Shown: positions 25,792-35,443, numbered from the stretch's first letter. The stretch is 64,000 nt of DNA from Nocardia sp. NBC_01503 (GCF_036327755.1 NZ_CP109596.1:7626001-7690000), one strand, 5' to 3'. The notes: generated from the letters alone by a model not told the origin. Numbers and translations: made by a program.

Positions 25792-27035
25792 CTCATACTC
25801 CGTCTGTCTGAAAGGTGCTGTCCGGCAGCGTCTTCGGCGGCGGACGAGGATTGCTTCGGTGAACTCCACCGGGTGGCGTACGCGATCTGATCGCGCTCGG
25901 CGATGCGGAATACCAACCGCGGCCACACCATTCGCATGCCGAGTTCGCGCAGCCGGATGAGCAGCGGGTGCTCGACCGCGCCCAGCCGGCCGATCCGCCA
26001 CGCCACCCGTTGCATCCCGGCGGTGCGGGCACGGCGCAGGCGTTCGTAGCGGCGTAGCGCGGCAACAGGATCGGTGCCGTCCAACTCCTCGGAAAGCACC
26101 AGGGCGTCCTCGAGGGCCTGGCAGGCGCCCTGGCCGATATTGAAGGTGATCGGGTGGGCGGCATCGCCCAGCAGGGTGACCCGGCCGGTCCCCCAGCGCC
26201 GATCCGGCGCCCGATCCAGCACATCACCGCGGATGATGTCCTCGGGCGCGGTGGCTGCCAGGATCTCCGCCACCGGCGGCATCCAGCCACTATGGCGGCG
26301 CGCCAGCATATCCCGCACATCCCCGTCGTCACGTCCGCCGGGTTCACCGTTGGCCACGCTCATCCAGTGCACGACACCGGGCGCGACATCGTAGAAGGTG
26401 AATCGGGTGCCGGGACCGAACAGCGCGTAGAAGGTGCCCGGCGGGATATCCGCGTGCCGCAGTTGGGCTTTGCCGCGCCAGGCGATGTAGCCGGTATAGC
26501 GCGGCGGGTGCGTGCCCAGCAGTCCGGTGCGCACCGCGCCGTTGATGCCGTCGGCGCCGATCAGGACGTCACCGCGCACTCGGTCACCGTCGGAGAGCTC
26601 CACGGTGACGCCATCGGCGTCCTGCTGGAAGCCGACGACGGCCGCGCCCGTGCGGATCTCGGCATCGGCGGAGTATTTCGACAGGGCCGCGGTGAGCACG
26701 CGATGCAGCACCGAACGCTCCACCGCGATGGTGGGGCACCCGTAGCGATCGATGAAATCGCCGACCGGCCACGCGCCGAAAAGGTCTCCGCGCCAGGTGC
26801 CGAAGTGGGTGGTGTGCTGCACCGGCGCGGTATCGAGCACCTCGTCGAGCACACCCAGTCGTTGCAGCGCGATGGTGCCGTTGGTCCAGATGTGCAGTCC
26901 CGCACCGCCGTCGCGCAGTTCGGCGGCGCGCTCGAAGACGCGCACGCGAATGCCGCGCTGCCGCAACGCCAGTGCCGCGGCGAGTCCGCCGATCCCGCCG
27001 CCGGAGATGAGCACGGTCGGCGGCCGGTCGGTCAC
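25788..27035 (-). CDS. FAD-dependent monooxygenase
   Basis: A 415-residue aromatic-hydroxylase-fold protein. Features are VLISGGGIGGLAAALALRQRGIRVRVFER at the N-terminus, VLIGADGINGAVR (DG motif) near residue 160 and VTLLGDAAHPITFNIGQGACQALEDALVL (GD motif). It would hydroxylate or epoxidise the product with NAD(P)H and O2. The GTG at 27035 overlaps the SnoaL-like stop (GTGA); a 64-codon upstream extension of the frame has no coding character. Confidence 0.85.
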   Translation of the reverse strand: MTDRPPTVLISGGGIGGLAAALALRQRGIRVRVFERAAELRDGGAGLHIWTNGTIALQRLGVLDEVLDTAPVQHTTHFGTWRGDLFGAWPVGDFIDRYGCPTIAVERSVLHRVLTAALSKYSADAEIRTGAAVVGFQQDADGVTVELSDGDRVRGDVLIGADGINGAVRTGLLGTHPPRYTGYIAWRGKAQLRHADIPPGTFYALFGPGTRFTFYDVAPGVVHWMSVANGEPGGRDDGDVRDMLARRHSGWMPPVAEILAATAPEDIIRGDVLDRAPDRRWGTGRVTLLGDAAHPITFNIGQGACQALEDALVLSEELDGTDPVAALRRYERLRRARTAGMQRVAWRIGRLGAVEHPLLIRLRELGMRMVWPRLVFRIAERDQIAYATRWSSPKQSSSAAEDAAGQHLSDRRSMR

Positions 27036-27574
27036 GGCCCGTCCGTTCCGGTCAGCGCGGCGGCGGTCGCCGCCAGGTCCGCCAGATCCATTCCGCCGCC
27101 TCCGCGTCGACGGCCTTTGCGGGCCAGCGCACCCGACATCAGCCAGCCCAGGCCCAGCGCCTCCAGCATGGAGGACTCCACCCCGATGCCCCAGCGTTCG
27201 GCGATCAGGCCGTTCGCCAGCCGCCACACCACCACGCCGCGGAATTCGATCGGCTCGCCGGTGGGATCCATATTCAGGAATTCGCCGGTGAAGGTGCCGC
27301 GCCAGGTGTTGTGGATGACCACGTAGTCGGCGTGCGCGCTGACCGCCTCGATGGTGACGTGCAGGTCCGGAAAGCCTTGGCGCAGACCGGCAATGGTGTA
27401 CTTGACGCCCTCGGTGCCGTGCGGCGCGCCCGGCAGCGGCTGATGGTCGACCATATCCGGGGCGTAGATCTGTTCCACCACCGAGAAGTCGCCCTGATTG
27501 ACGAACTCGTCGAACACCCGCCGGATGATCGCGGTGTTGTACTCCGGGGTGAAGGTCTGCTCAGGCGTCGACAT
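27032..27574 (-). CDS. SnoaL-like polyketide cyclase/ester cyclase family protein
   Basis: A 180-residue protein. Residues 12-140 match SnoaL-like proteins: IIRRVFDEFVNQGDFSVVEQIYAPDMVDH, GLRQGFPDLHVTIEAV and IAERWGIGVESSMLEALG. The family includes aldol cyclases that close rings in type II polyketides, hydroxylases and many uncharacterised members. The last 35 residues are an unusual Arg/Gly-rich and Ala-rich tail. The start overlaps the KASIII-like gene by 14 bases. Confidence 0.75.
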   Translation of the reverse strand: MSTPEQTFTPEYNTAIIRRVFDEFVNQGDFSVVEQIYAPDMVDHQPLPGAPHGTEGVKYTIAGLRQGFPDLHVTIEAVSAHADYVVIHNTWRGTFTGEFLNMDPTGEPIEFRGVVVWRLANGLIAERWGIGVESSMLEALGLGWLMSGALARKGRRRGGGGMDLADLAATAAALTGTDGP

Positions 27575-28697
27575 GGGCACGCTCCTCGGCCGCGGCGGGT
27601 GCGGGCGCTTCCCAGCGCAGTGACAATCCCGCGTACAGATATCTGCTGGCCTCCACCGCCAGCAGCAGCACCTGATCACCCGGCCGGACCCGGCCCTGTA
27701 CCCAGCCCTCGTCCAGGGCCAGCGGCACCGCCGCCGAACCGGTCGCGCCGACGGTGGCGAGGTTCTCCACGATATTCTTGGCCAGCACCGCCTGATCCTC
27801 GGGAGTGACTCCGGCGGCATCGAATTCGGCGGTGAAGTAGTCGGCATTACCCTCGGGCAGGATGCAGGCGTCGATCTCGGCCACGGTCAGCCCGGTGCGC
27901 TCGAGCATATCGCGCATACCGGCCACGAAGACCTTCGGCCCGAAGGTGGCGGTGCCGTTCACATCCAGCTTCATCTCCACCAGACGCTTGCGCTTGGCCT
28001 GATCGAAGACCGGCGCGTGCGTACCGCCGCCCACGATCTGCATACCGGGTTTGCGGTCACCACCCAAACACGCGGTGGCGAACTGGAATTCGCCGTTCGG
28101 ATCGGCGCTGCCGGGTTCCCCGGCGCGCAGCACCACCGCACCGGCGCCGTCACCGAAGGAGTTGATGACCAACCGATCACGCATGCGCACCAATTCGGGG
28201 TCCTGGCCGAGGTACATCGGGACCAGCAGCGGTGAGATCGCCTCCGCGCCGATCACCACGGCGGTGCGATAGGTGCCGTCCGCGAGCAGCCGGCGCGCGT
28301 AATCCAGTCCCTGGACGAAACCCGTACAGGCGGCCCGGAATTCGATAGACGCGCAGTGCGCCAGGCCCAGCTGCTCCTGCACGTAGGTGACCACCGCGGG
28401 CAGCTGGTATTCCGGGCTGGCCGAGGACACCACCAGCAGATCGACCTCCTCCGGATCGATATCCGCGCGGGCCAGGGCGCGCCGCGCCGCGGTGGTGGCC
28501 ATGGTGGAGGTACCGGTGGTGTGGTGGCCGGTGGCCGGATCGATCATCCAATGCCGCTGGCGCACTTGGATGTTGTCGAGCACCTCGGCGGGCAGGGTGC
28601 CGCACAGACGCTCCAGGGTGGCATTGTCGATCGGGTCGCCGGGCAGGAAGGAACCGGTGGACAGGATCGAGACATGACGTGGTTCGAGGTTCGGCAT
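27561..28697 (-). CDS. KASIII-like acyl transferase/condensing enzyme with altered triad
   Basis: A 378-residue thiolase-fold protein of the FabH family. The nucleophile is present (FRAACTGFVQGLDYA, Cys124). The catalytic His is replaced: the normal PHQAN motif reads PEGNA (Glu282). The normal GNTSAAS motif reads GATGSAAV, so Asn is replaced by Ala318. Loss of the decarboxylation His/Asn pair suggests an acyl- or starter-transfer role, as known for other FabH-like enzymes in polyketide pathways, rather than normal condensation. It lies ten bases after the KS-CLF fusion gene. Confidence 0.8.
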   Translation of the reverse strand: MPNLEPRHVSILSTGSFLPGDPIDNATLERLCGTLPAEVLDNIQVRQRHWMIDPATGHHTTGTSTMATTAARRALARADIDPEEVDLLVVSSASPEYQLPAVVTYVQEQLGLAHCASIEFRAACTGFVQGLDYARRLLADGTYRTAVVIGAEAISPLLVPMYLGQDPELVRMRDRLVINSFGDGAGAVVLRAGEPGSADPNGEFQFATACLGGDRKPGMQIVGGGTHAPVFDQAKRKRLVEMKLDVNGTATFGPKVFVAGMRDMLERTGLTVAEIDACILPEGNADYFTAEFDAAGVTPEDQAVLAKNIVENLATVGATGSAAVPLALDEGWVQGRVRPGDQVLLLAVEASRYLYAGLSLRWEAPAPAAAEERAHVDA

Positions 28698-28707
28698 GGG
28701 TCTCCGT

Positions 28708-31119
28708 TCACGATCGGGTGGGTGCGGCGGCGGGGTGCCGCAGCACGAAACTGGTGTGGGTGCCGCCCAGTGAGGAACCGTTGATCAGCACCGGGCCGCG
28801 ATCGCCACCGTGCCGCCAGGCGCTGATCGCCAGCGCGGCGGCGAGCTGCGCGCCCGCGCCGATGGGATCGCCGAGCACCCGTTTCGGTTCGTGCCGAGCG
28901 CAATTCGCGCTCAGCTCGAGGCGGTCGATGGCCCGGCGCTCGGGACCGTCCACCGCCGGCAGACCGGATGCGGCGGTCCAGACGGCGGCGAGCTCGGCAG
29001 GGTCGATCCCGGCCTCGGCGAGGGCGGCGCGCATGGCGCGTTCCACACCGAAACCGCGCGGATCCCAGCGGGCGATACCGAGCGCGTCGGAGGTGGTCGC
29101 GTACCCCGCGAGCACCGCGATCGGGGTGACACCGCGTTCGCGCGCCACCGCGGCGCGCTCCAGCGTCAGGGTGATACTGCCCTCGGCGAGCAGGTAGTCG
29201 CGGCCGCGGCGGCCGGTGAAAAGCCCTGCGCCACGGTAGGCGTCGAGCGCATAGGGGGACAGCTCATCCGCGCCGGTGCAGAGCACGGCGTCCGCGCGGC
29301 CCGCCCGCAACAGGTCGAAGGCGGTGCCGAGCGCGGCCGCGCCCGCGGCGTGGCCCGAGGTGAGCGTGGAGGTCGGGCCCTTGGCCCCCAGCACCATGGC
29401 CACCTGCCCGGCGGCGGCATTGAAGACGGTGTTGGGGAAGATGGCCGGACTGCCCTGGGTGGGGCCGCCCGCTACGGTCGGCTCGAAGAAGCGCGAGATG
29501 CTGCTCATCGGGCCGATACCGGTGCCGACCACCACCCCGACGCCGTCGTGCGCGGTGAGCCCGGCCGCATCCAGCGCCTGCGTGCTGGTGGCGACAGCCA
29601 TCTGGCCGAGACGATCCATGCGCCGCCGCGATTTGGCGGGGATCTCCCGGCCCGGATCGCCGTCGAGGCGCACCAGCCGTAATCCGTTGTGCCGCTCGGC
29701 CGCGACATCGTCACGACGCCAGGCGTCCCAGAGCTGATCGGCATCGCCCGCACTGCCCAGCAGGGCGCCGATTCCGGTGACGACGACCTCGTCGAACGCG
29801 GTGGCCACCGTATCGGTTCGCGCGGTGCCGGGGCGGCCGTACACCACGCACGCGTTCGCGCCGCCGAAGGCGAAGTTGTTCGACGCCGCCACCCGCATCG
29901 GCAGCTCGCGCGCCGCGTTCGGGGCGGAGTCCAATCCGCAGGCCGGGTCGCGTTCGGCGAAACCGGCTGTGGGCGGCGCCATTTCGTCACGCAGGCCGAG
30001 AATGGTGACGATCGCCTCCACCGCGCCCGCCGCGCCGAGTAGATGGCCGACCATGGATTTGGTGCTGCTCAGCACCACCTTCGTAGCGGCTTCGCCCAGT
30101 GCCGTGCGCACCGCATTGCTCTCGGCCGCATCATTCTTCGGCGTGCCGGTGCCGTGGCCGTTGATGTAGGGGATGTCCTGGGGCGTGAGCCCCGCGGTAT
30201 CGATGGCGGACCGGATCGCGCGGGCGGCGCCCTCACCCTGCGGATGCGGGGCCGTCGCGTGATAGCCGTCCGCGGACATGCCGTACCCGAGCACCTCGGC
30301 GACGATCGGCGCACCGGCGGCCAGCGCCACCTCGGCGGCGACCAGCACCATCATGCCCGCGCCCGCACCGAGGGAAAGGCCGTCCCGGTCACGCGAATAC
30401 GGCCGGGCCGGGCGCGCGGACAGCGATTCCACACTGTTGAATCCGTAGTAGGCGGTCTCGGTGAGCGCGTCGCTGCCGCCGACCAGCATGGCGTCGGCCC
30501 GCCCGGCCCGGATCTGTTCGACCGCGTGCGCGAGAGCGTGCGCACTGGACGCGCACGCGGTATTGACCGACAGCACAGGACCTTTCAGTCCGAAGGCCGC
30601 GCTCAACGCCTCCGCGCAGAACTGCGGCGGCACCAGCAGCAGGTGCCGGTCATCGCCCAGTCGCAGGCCGTCCACGTCGACCGTGCGGCCCGCGGCGACC
30701 GCGCGGCGCACCGCCTTCTCCGCGCTGCGGATACCGCTGTTGCAGCTGCCGAACGCCACACCCCAGCGGTGCGCGGGCAGGGCGTCCGGCCGCGACGGCG
30801 AATCCGGTTCGAGCACACCGACTCCGGCGGCGGCCATCGCTTCCTCGGCGGCCAGCAGCGCATAATCGACGGCGGGTTCGGGTTCGGTGAGGCCGAGCGG
30901 TTTCAGGTAGTCGTATTGGGGGCGTGGCGGGTCGATGATCTCGCCGCCGATGGCTGCGGGGAGGCCGGGCACGGCGAGTTCGCGCAGCGGCCGGATCGCC
31001 ACCTCACCGCCGCGCACCCGCTGCCACAGTTCTTCCGCGCCCGCGCCGTGCGCGGTGATCGCGCCCAGCGAGGTGATCACGATGCGCCGCTGCGGCGCCG
31101 GATGAGGGGTTTCGTGCAT
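28708..31119 (-). CDS. fused ketosynthase-chain length factor-like protein
   Basis: An 803-residue protein with two KAS-II domains in one chain. Domain 1 (~10-430) keeps all catalytic residues: Cys189 in VNTACASSAHA, His322 in GHGTGT, Lys354 and His359 in KSMVGHL. Domain 2 (~440-795) has lost them: His590 stands where Cys should be (TLTSGHAAG), HGTGT is gone and GHL reads GDP. The layout is a natural KS-CLF fusion. ATG 31119 lies 17 bases after the upstream stop; 45 further upstream codons look non-coding. Confidence 0.85.
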   Translation of the reverse strand: MHETPHPAPQRRIVITSLGAITAHGAGAEELWQRVRGGEVAIRPLRELAVPGLPAAIGGEIIDPPRPQYDYLKPLGLTEPEPAVDYALLAAEEAMAAAGVGVLEPDSPSRPDALPAHRWGVAFGSCNSGIRSAEKAVRRAVAAGRTVDVDGLRLGDDRHLLLVPPQFCAEALSAAFGLKGPVLSVNTACASSAHALAHAVEQIRAGRADAMLVGGSDALTETAYYGFNSVESLSARPARPYSRDRDGLSLGAGAGMMVLVAAEVALAAGAPIVAEVLGYGMSADGYHATAPHPQGEGAARAIRSAIDTAGLTPQDIPYINGHGTGTPKNDAAESNAVRTALGEAATKVVLSSTKSMVGHLLGAAGAVEAIVTILGLRDEMAPPTAGFAERDPACGLDSAPNAARELPMRVAASNNFAFGGANACVVYGRPGTARTDTVATAFDEVVVTGIGALLGSAGDADQLWDAWRRDDVAAERHNGLRLVRLDGDPGREIPAKSRRRMDRLGQMAVATSTQALDAAGLTAHDGVGVVVGTGIGPMSSISRFFEPTVAGGPTQGSPAIFPNTVFNAAAGQVAMVLGAKGPTSTLTSGHAAGAAALGTAFDLLRAGRADAVLCTGADELSPYALDAYRGAGLFTGRRGRDYLLAEGSITLTLERAAVARERGVTPIAVLAGYATTSDALGIARWDPRGFGVERAMRAALAEAGIDPAELAAVWTAASGLPAVDGPERRAIDRLELSANCARHEPKRVLGDPIGAGAQLAAALAISAWRHGGDRGPVLINGSSLGGTHTSFVLRHPAAAPTRS

Positions 31120-31136
31120 GGCCGAAGTCCTGTCGA

Positions 31137-32414
31137 TCAGTTCGTTGCGGTGAGGGTGAGCGCCACGGCCTGGCCCTCCAGGCCACGGGCCAGGGCCAGC
31201 GCGACCCGTGGCCGGGACCTGCGCGCCGCACCCGAGACGATGTCGAGATCGCATCCGGGAGCGGGTGTTTCGTGATTGGCCGTGGCTGGCACCACCCCGG
31301 AGTCCAGGGCGAGCGCCGCCAGCGCGGCATTGAGCGCCCCGGCCCCGCCGACCAGATGTCCGGTCTGCGGTTTGACGCTGGTCACCGCGGCGCGGTCGGC
31401 GTCGGAGCCGAGTGCGGTGCGCAGCGCCCGCACCTCACTGGTATCGCCGAGCGTGGTCGCGCAACCGTGCGAGAGCACGCAGTCGGCGGGGGTGCCCGCG
31501 TCGGCGTCGGCGAGCGCGGCGGTGATGGCGCGGGCCAGCCCCCGTCCAGCCGGATCGGAGGCGGGCGCGCGGACACAGTCATTGCCCATGCCGTAGCCCG
31601 CGAGCTCGGCGTAGCAGTGCGCACCGCGCCGCCGCGCCCGGTCGTACTCCTCCAGCACCAGGATCGCCGCGCCGTCACCGATGACGGATCCGCTATGGTC
31701 CCGGTCGAATGGCCGGAAGGCCCCGGCGTCCAGATCATTTCGCGGTGACAGCACACCGAGTCCGTCCAGTTTGGCCATGGCCCACCAGTTGGTCGCGTCG
31801 TCGTATCCGCCCGCGACCGCGATATCGGCCTCACCACGGCGGATGGCGCGCATGGCCCGTCCGATCGCGGTGGCCCCGGAATCGGCCGCGCCCGCGTAGA
31901 AGGCATTGGGTCCGCGCAGGCCGAACAGGGATGAGATGTGGTAGGTCCCGCCGTTCTGCAACCCCTCGACATAGGCCAGCGGTGGCACGATCGAGCGGGC
32001 CAGTTCCCCGAGCAGTCGCATATCCGGCGCACCGTCCGCGCCGCGGATGGCCTCCATATCGGCGATGGAGTCGTCCCGCTGGCAGATGTCCTTGTTCCCG
32101 CCGAGATACAGACCGGTGCGGTGGCCGAGGTCGCGCGGCTCGAGTCCCGCGTCCCGCAGCGCGAGAGTGGCTGCCGCGACGCCGTATTGGTCACCGCGGG
32201 TGGAGGTGCGCATGGACCGCAGCGACATGAATTCGCTCGGATCGAAGTCCGGGATCTCCGCGCCCTGCCGCGTCCGCAATGGTGACGGATCGTAGGCGCG
32301 CAACGGGCCGATCCCGGTGCGACCGGCCACGAGCGCCGACCAGGTAACGCGCGCGCCCTCGCCCAGCGCCGTGACCAGTCCGATTCCGGTGACCGCCACG
32401 CGGCGCGGGGTCAC
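31137..32414 (-). CDS. ketosynthase homologue without catalytic Cys
   Basis: A 425-residue KAS-II-like protein (VAVTGIGLVTALGEG; HGCATTLGDTSE; VKPQTGHLVGGAG). At the nucleophile elbow the sequence is GPNAFYAGAADSGATAIG, with Ala177 in place of Cys, while His and Lys motifs are retained. It cannot form the acyl-thioester and so is a CLF-like or decarboxylase-like partner, perhaps of the intact ketosynthase encoded two genes upstream. GTG start overlaps the stop of the hotdog gene (GTGA). Confidence 0.85.
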   Translation of the reverse strand: MTPRRVAVTGIGLVTALGEGARVTWSALVAGRTGIGPLRAYDPSPLRTRQGAEIPDFDPSEFMSLRSMRTSTRGDQYGVAAATLALRDAGLEPRDLGHRTGLYLGGNKDICQRDDSIADMEAIRGADGAPDMRLLGELARSIVPPLAYVEGLQNGGTYHISSLFGLRGPNAFYAGAADSGATAIGRAMRAIRRGEADIAVAGGYDDATNWWAMAKLDGLGVLSPRNDLDAGAFRPFDRDHSGSVIGDGAAILVLEEYDRARRRGAHCYAELAGYGMGNDCVRAPASDPAGRGLARAITAALADADAGTPADCVLSHGCATTLGDTSEVRALRTALGSDADRAAVTSVKPQTGHLVGGAGALNAALAALALDSGVVPATANHETPAPGCDLDIVSGAARRSRPRVALALARGLEGQAVALTLTATN

Positions 32415-32869
32415 GGGGTCACCTCGGCGGCGAGCGGTCCGCGCACCAGGCGCAGCCTGCGAATGGCGGCGACGGTGGTCGTGCCCACCCGGGCGGTGGC
32501 GCGCCAGTGACTCTCCTCGGGATCCGCTGCGGGCCCGAGCGTTTCGACGGTGATGTGCACCTGATCGCCGGGAGTGACGAAGCGGCGGAACCGCATTCCA
32601 CCGGCGACGTGCAGGCGCAGCAGCGGATCACCGGCGGCGAGGACGGCCAGCGCGATCATGCTCTCGGTCAGCAGCACGCCGGGCAGAATGGGGCGGCGCG
32701 GGAAATGGGTGTCGAAGAACGGCAGGGTGCCGGTCACATTCAACAGGCCCTCGGCTCGAATTCCGGTGCTCACCTGCAGGATTCGATCCAATCCCGGGGC
32801 GCCGATCCCCGCCGGGAGGGCGGCGTGCGGCACCCGGAGGTCGGCGGGCACGGTGGAGGATGCGGTCAT
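32411..32869 (-). CDS. FabZ/FabA-like 3-hydroxyacyl-ACP dehydratase
   Basis: A 152-residue hotdog protein. FFDTHFPRRPILPGVLLTESMIALAV holds the His (FDTHFP) and the Glu (TESM) that form the dehydratase active site in FabA/FabZ. It would remove water from the 3-hydroxyacyl-ACP made by the ketoreductase, building double bonds into the chain. Overlaps of ATGA/GTGA with both ketosynthase genes show co-translation. Confidence 0.8.
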   Translation of the reverse strand: MTASSTVPADLRVPHAALPAGIGAPGLDRILQVSTGIRAEGLLNVTGTLPFFDTHFPRRPILPGVLLTESMIALAVLAAGDPLLRLHVAGGMRFRRFVTPGDQVHITVETLGPAADPEESHWRATARVGTTTVAAIRRLRLVRGPLAAEVTP

Positions 32870-34191
32870 GGCTGCTCCTGGGGTGCGCCCACCACCAGGC
32901 AGGTGTTGGAACCGCCGAATGCGAGCGCGTTGATCATGGCCGCGCGCACCTGCATTCGGCGCGCGCGATGGGGTATGTAGTCGAGATCCAGTGCGCGGTC
33001 CGGGGTGTCGAGGTTGATGGTGGGCGGCACCACCGAATCCCGGATCGCACCGAGCGCCGCCAGCAGATTGAGCGCGGCGGCCGCGGCGGTCAGATGCCCG
33101 GCCATGGACTTCGGGGAGGAGACCACCAGCCGGTAGGCGTCATCGCCGAAGACCTTCTTGATCGCCCGGGTCTCGGAGACGTCATTGCCCGGCGTACTGG
33201 TGCCGTGCGCGGCGATGTAGTCGATATCTCCTGTGCCCAAACCGGATTCGGCCAGCGCCGACTCCATCGCCTCGATCGCGCCCGCACCGTCCGGGGGCGA
33301 GTCGGTAATGCGCCAAGCGTTCATGGTGGAGCCGTATCCGAGCAGCTCGCCCAGGATCGGCGCGCCACGTTCGAGCGCGGAACCGAGATCCTCCAGTACG
33401 AAGGCCACCGCGCCCTCACCGATGACGAACCCGCTGCGGTCGGCGTCGAAGGGTCGCGACGCCGCGCCGGGATTATCGTTGTAGCGGTCGGTCATCGCGC
33501 CCAGCAGCCCGAATCCGAGGATATCGGCCCAGGTGGTGAGCGAGTCGTAGCCGCCCGCCACCATCATGTCGGCATCGCCCTCCTGAATGAGCCGCAGGGC
33601 CTCGCCGAGCGCGTGCCCGGATCCGGCGCAGGCGGTGTGAATGCCCACCATCGGCCCGGTCGCACCGACCAGCCGGACCATGGCGTTGAGCGCCACGTTC
33701 TGGTTCCCGGTCAGCGTCGCCGACGGTGCGGGACGCACGAAGGCGTCGGCTCTGCCTGTGGCGGAACGTATTTCGGAGACCTTCAGCACCATGTTCAGAT
33801 CCGGGCGGCCCACGCTGCCGCCCATGGCGACCCCGCGCGCCGACGGCGGATACGGACACTCGGTGAGCGGATCCAGATCCGCGGACCGCAGCGCCTCCCC
33901 GACGGCCGCCAGCCCGAACAGTCCGGGCCGGGACACCCAGCGGCGATCGGCGGCCGCCGGTATCGCGGTGGCCGGATCGAACGAATCGGGGACCAGCCCG
34001 CCGATCCGGACCGGAAAGGTAGTGCAGTCGAAGGTGGTCAGTTTCCCGATCGCATTGCGCCCGGCCATCAGTCCGGCCCAGGTCGTCGGCGCGTCGACGC
34101 CGAGCGGGGTGACGGCCCCGACGCCCGTCACCGCCACCCGCCGGCGTCCGGCGGCATCGGTCAGCGAGCCGGTATCCCGGAATCCGCTCAT
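32866..34191 (-). CDS. beta-ketoacyl-ACP synthase II-like ketosynthase, intact
   Basis: A 441-residue KAS-II family condensing enzyme with complete catalysis: Cys188 (IHTACAGSGHALG), AHGTSTPGND and SSPKSMAGHL. It is the only separate intact ketosynthase of the cluster. ATG 34191 shares one base with the upstream stop (TGATG); a 100-residue upstream extension of the frame is Arg/Gly-rich and non-coding in character. Likely partner: the Cys-less homologue two genes downstream. Confidence 0.85.
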   Translation of the reverse strand: MSGFRDTGSLTDAAGRRRVAVTGVGAVTPLGVDAPTTWAGLMAGRNAIGKLTTFDCTTFPVRIGGLVPDSFDPATAIPAAADRRWVSRPGLFGLAAVGEALRSADLDPLTECPYPPSARGVAMGGSVGRPDLNMVLKVSEIRSATGRADAFVRPAPSATLTGNQNVALNAMVRLVGATGPMVGIHTACAGSGHALGEALRLIQEGDADMMVAGGYDSLTTWADILGFGLLGAMTDRYNDNPGAASRPFDADRSGFVIGEGAVAFVLEDLGSALERGAPILGELLGYGSTMNAWRITDSPPDGAGAIEAMESALAESGLGTGDIDYIAAHGTSTPGNDVSETRAIKKVFGDDAYRLVVSSPKSMAGHLTAAAAALNLLAALGAIRDSVVPPTINLDTPDRALDLDYIPHRARRMQVRAAMINALAFGGSNTCLVVGAPQEQP

Positions 34192-34640
34192 CAGACCAGC
34201 TCCTCGCCGAGCAGCTGGCGCGCCATCCGCTCGGTATCGACCGGATCGTCGAGCAGATCCGCCTCGATGAGCGCGCACATTATGTTGCGGGCGTACATGA
34301 TTCGCTCGCCGTCCACCTCGATCCAGCCGTCCACCACCGCCGCCTCCGGCGTCGCGTGGACCACCTGCGCGGTCATCCGCAGCACATCGCCGGGCACCGC
34401 GTCGCGGTAGACGGTCACCTCGTCCACGGTGAGCAGCGCGGCCCGCCGGGTATGCGCCGAGCTGAGCAGCACCAGCCAGGCGCCTGCCTGACACAGCGCC
34501 TCCAGCGCCAGTCCGAACGGCAGCACCGGGCCCGCCGCTCCGGGCTGCCAGATGTCCTCGTAGACCGAGGTCATTTTTCGAGCCGTGATGTGCTGCAACG
34601 GTTCCCAGGACTCGATGCGGTCGATGAGATGAAATCGCAT
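34191..34640 (-). CDS. second hotdog-fold dehydratase-like protein
   Basis: A 149-residue protein with hotdog layout. VLPFGLALEALCQAGAWLVLL is the central helix with a Glu, and a FabZ-like beta part follows. The catalytic HFP motif is replaced around WQPGAAGPVLPFG, so the usual His is missing. It may pair with the intact dehydratase as a heterodimer, as seen with two-component hotdog enzymes of polyene pathways. ATG 34640 is favoured over a GTG three codons upstream because of AAAGGA spacing. Confidence 0.7.
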   Translation of the reverse strand: MRFHLIDRIESWEPLQHITARKMTSVYEDIWQPGAAGPVLPFGLALEALCQAGAWLVLLSSAHTRRAALLTVDEVTVYRDAVPGDVLRMTAQVVHATPEAAVVDGWIEVDGERIMYARNIMCALIEADLLDDPVDTERMARQLLGEELV

Positions 34641-34660
34641 AGCGGTCACGTCCTTTCGGT

Positions 34661-35443
34661 TCAGCGCGAGACGAGGCGGCCGTTGCTCAGCTGCACCGCC
34701 AGGCCGCCGTCCACGCGCAGCAGCTCCCCGGTGACGTAGTCGGCGGCCGGACTCGCCAGGAAGGCCACCGCCTCCGCTACCTGCTGCACATCGCCGTAGC
34801 GGCGCATCGGCACATGGGTGCGGCCGCGACCGTTATCGCGTTGCAGCAGATCGCCGATCAGGTCGGTGGGGATCACGCCGCCGAGCACGGCATTGACCCG
34901 GACCCCGAATCGGGCCATCTCCACCGCGCAGGCCAGGGTGAAGGCGTTCAGCGCACCCTTGGAGGTGGAGTAGTTCGACTGCCCGGTCAGGCCCTTCTCC
35001 CCCATGATCGAGGAGACGTTCACGATCGCGCCCTCACCCTGCTGCATGAGATGACCGGCGGCGGCATGGGTGCAGTTGAAGGCGCCACCCAGATTCACCT
35101 GGATGACCTCCCACCACAGCGCGGGATCCATATCGTGCAGCAGCCCGTCGCGGGTGATGCCCGCGTTGTTGACCAGAATGTGCAAGCCGCCCAGCTGTTC
35201 TCGCGTCTGGTCCACCAGATCGCGGGCGGCCGCCACATCGGAGACGTCCGCGCCGATGGCGACCGCACGACCACCGGCCGCCTCGATCTGCGCGACCACC
35301 TCGAGGGCTTCGTCCTTATGCGACCGATAGTTGACCGCGACCGCCGCGCCGCGAGCCGCCAGGGTCAGCGCGACCGCCCGGCCGATCCCCCGGGACGCGC
35401 CGGTGACCAGTGCGACCCGGTCCGCGAAGGGTTCGGCGGTCAT
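34661..35443 (-). CDS. FabG-like 3-oxoacyl-ACP reductase
   Basis: A 260-residue classical SDR: VALVTGASRGIGRAVALTLAARG, LVNNAGITRDGLLHDMDPALWW, catalytic Ser in IVNVSSIMGEKG, and NYSTSKGALNAFT with Tyr and Lys. It reduces the 3-keto group of ACP-bound intermediates with NADPH. ATG shares a base with the ACP stop (TAATG), which ties reductase and carrier together. Confidence 0.85.
   Translation of the reverse strand: MTAEPFADRVALVTGASRGIGRAVALTLAARGAAVAVNYRSHKDEALEVVAQIEAAGGRAVAIGADVSDVAAARDLVDQTREQLGGLHILVNNAGITRDGLLHDMDPALWWEVIQVNLGGAFNCTHAAAGHLMQQGEGAIVNVSSIMGEKGLTGQSNYSTSKGALNAFTLACAVEMARFGVRVNAVLGGVIPTDLIGDLLQRDNGRGRTHVPMRRYGDVQQVAEAVAFLASPAADYVTGELLRVDGGLAVQLSNGRLVSR

Noticed and set aside
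28708..31254. Longer N-terminus for the KS-CLF fusion (start at 31254)
   Set aside because: The additional 45 residues overlap the upstream gene and are Pro/Gly/Arg-rich; the ATG at 31119 begins just after that gene and leads directly into the KS fold.
32860..34410. Plus-strand frame opposite the ketosynthase gene
   Set aside because: Gly/Arg/His-rich antisense sequence without any domain; the ketosynthase on the minus strand has all catalytic motifs.
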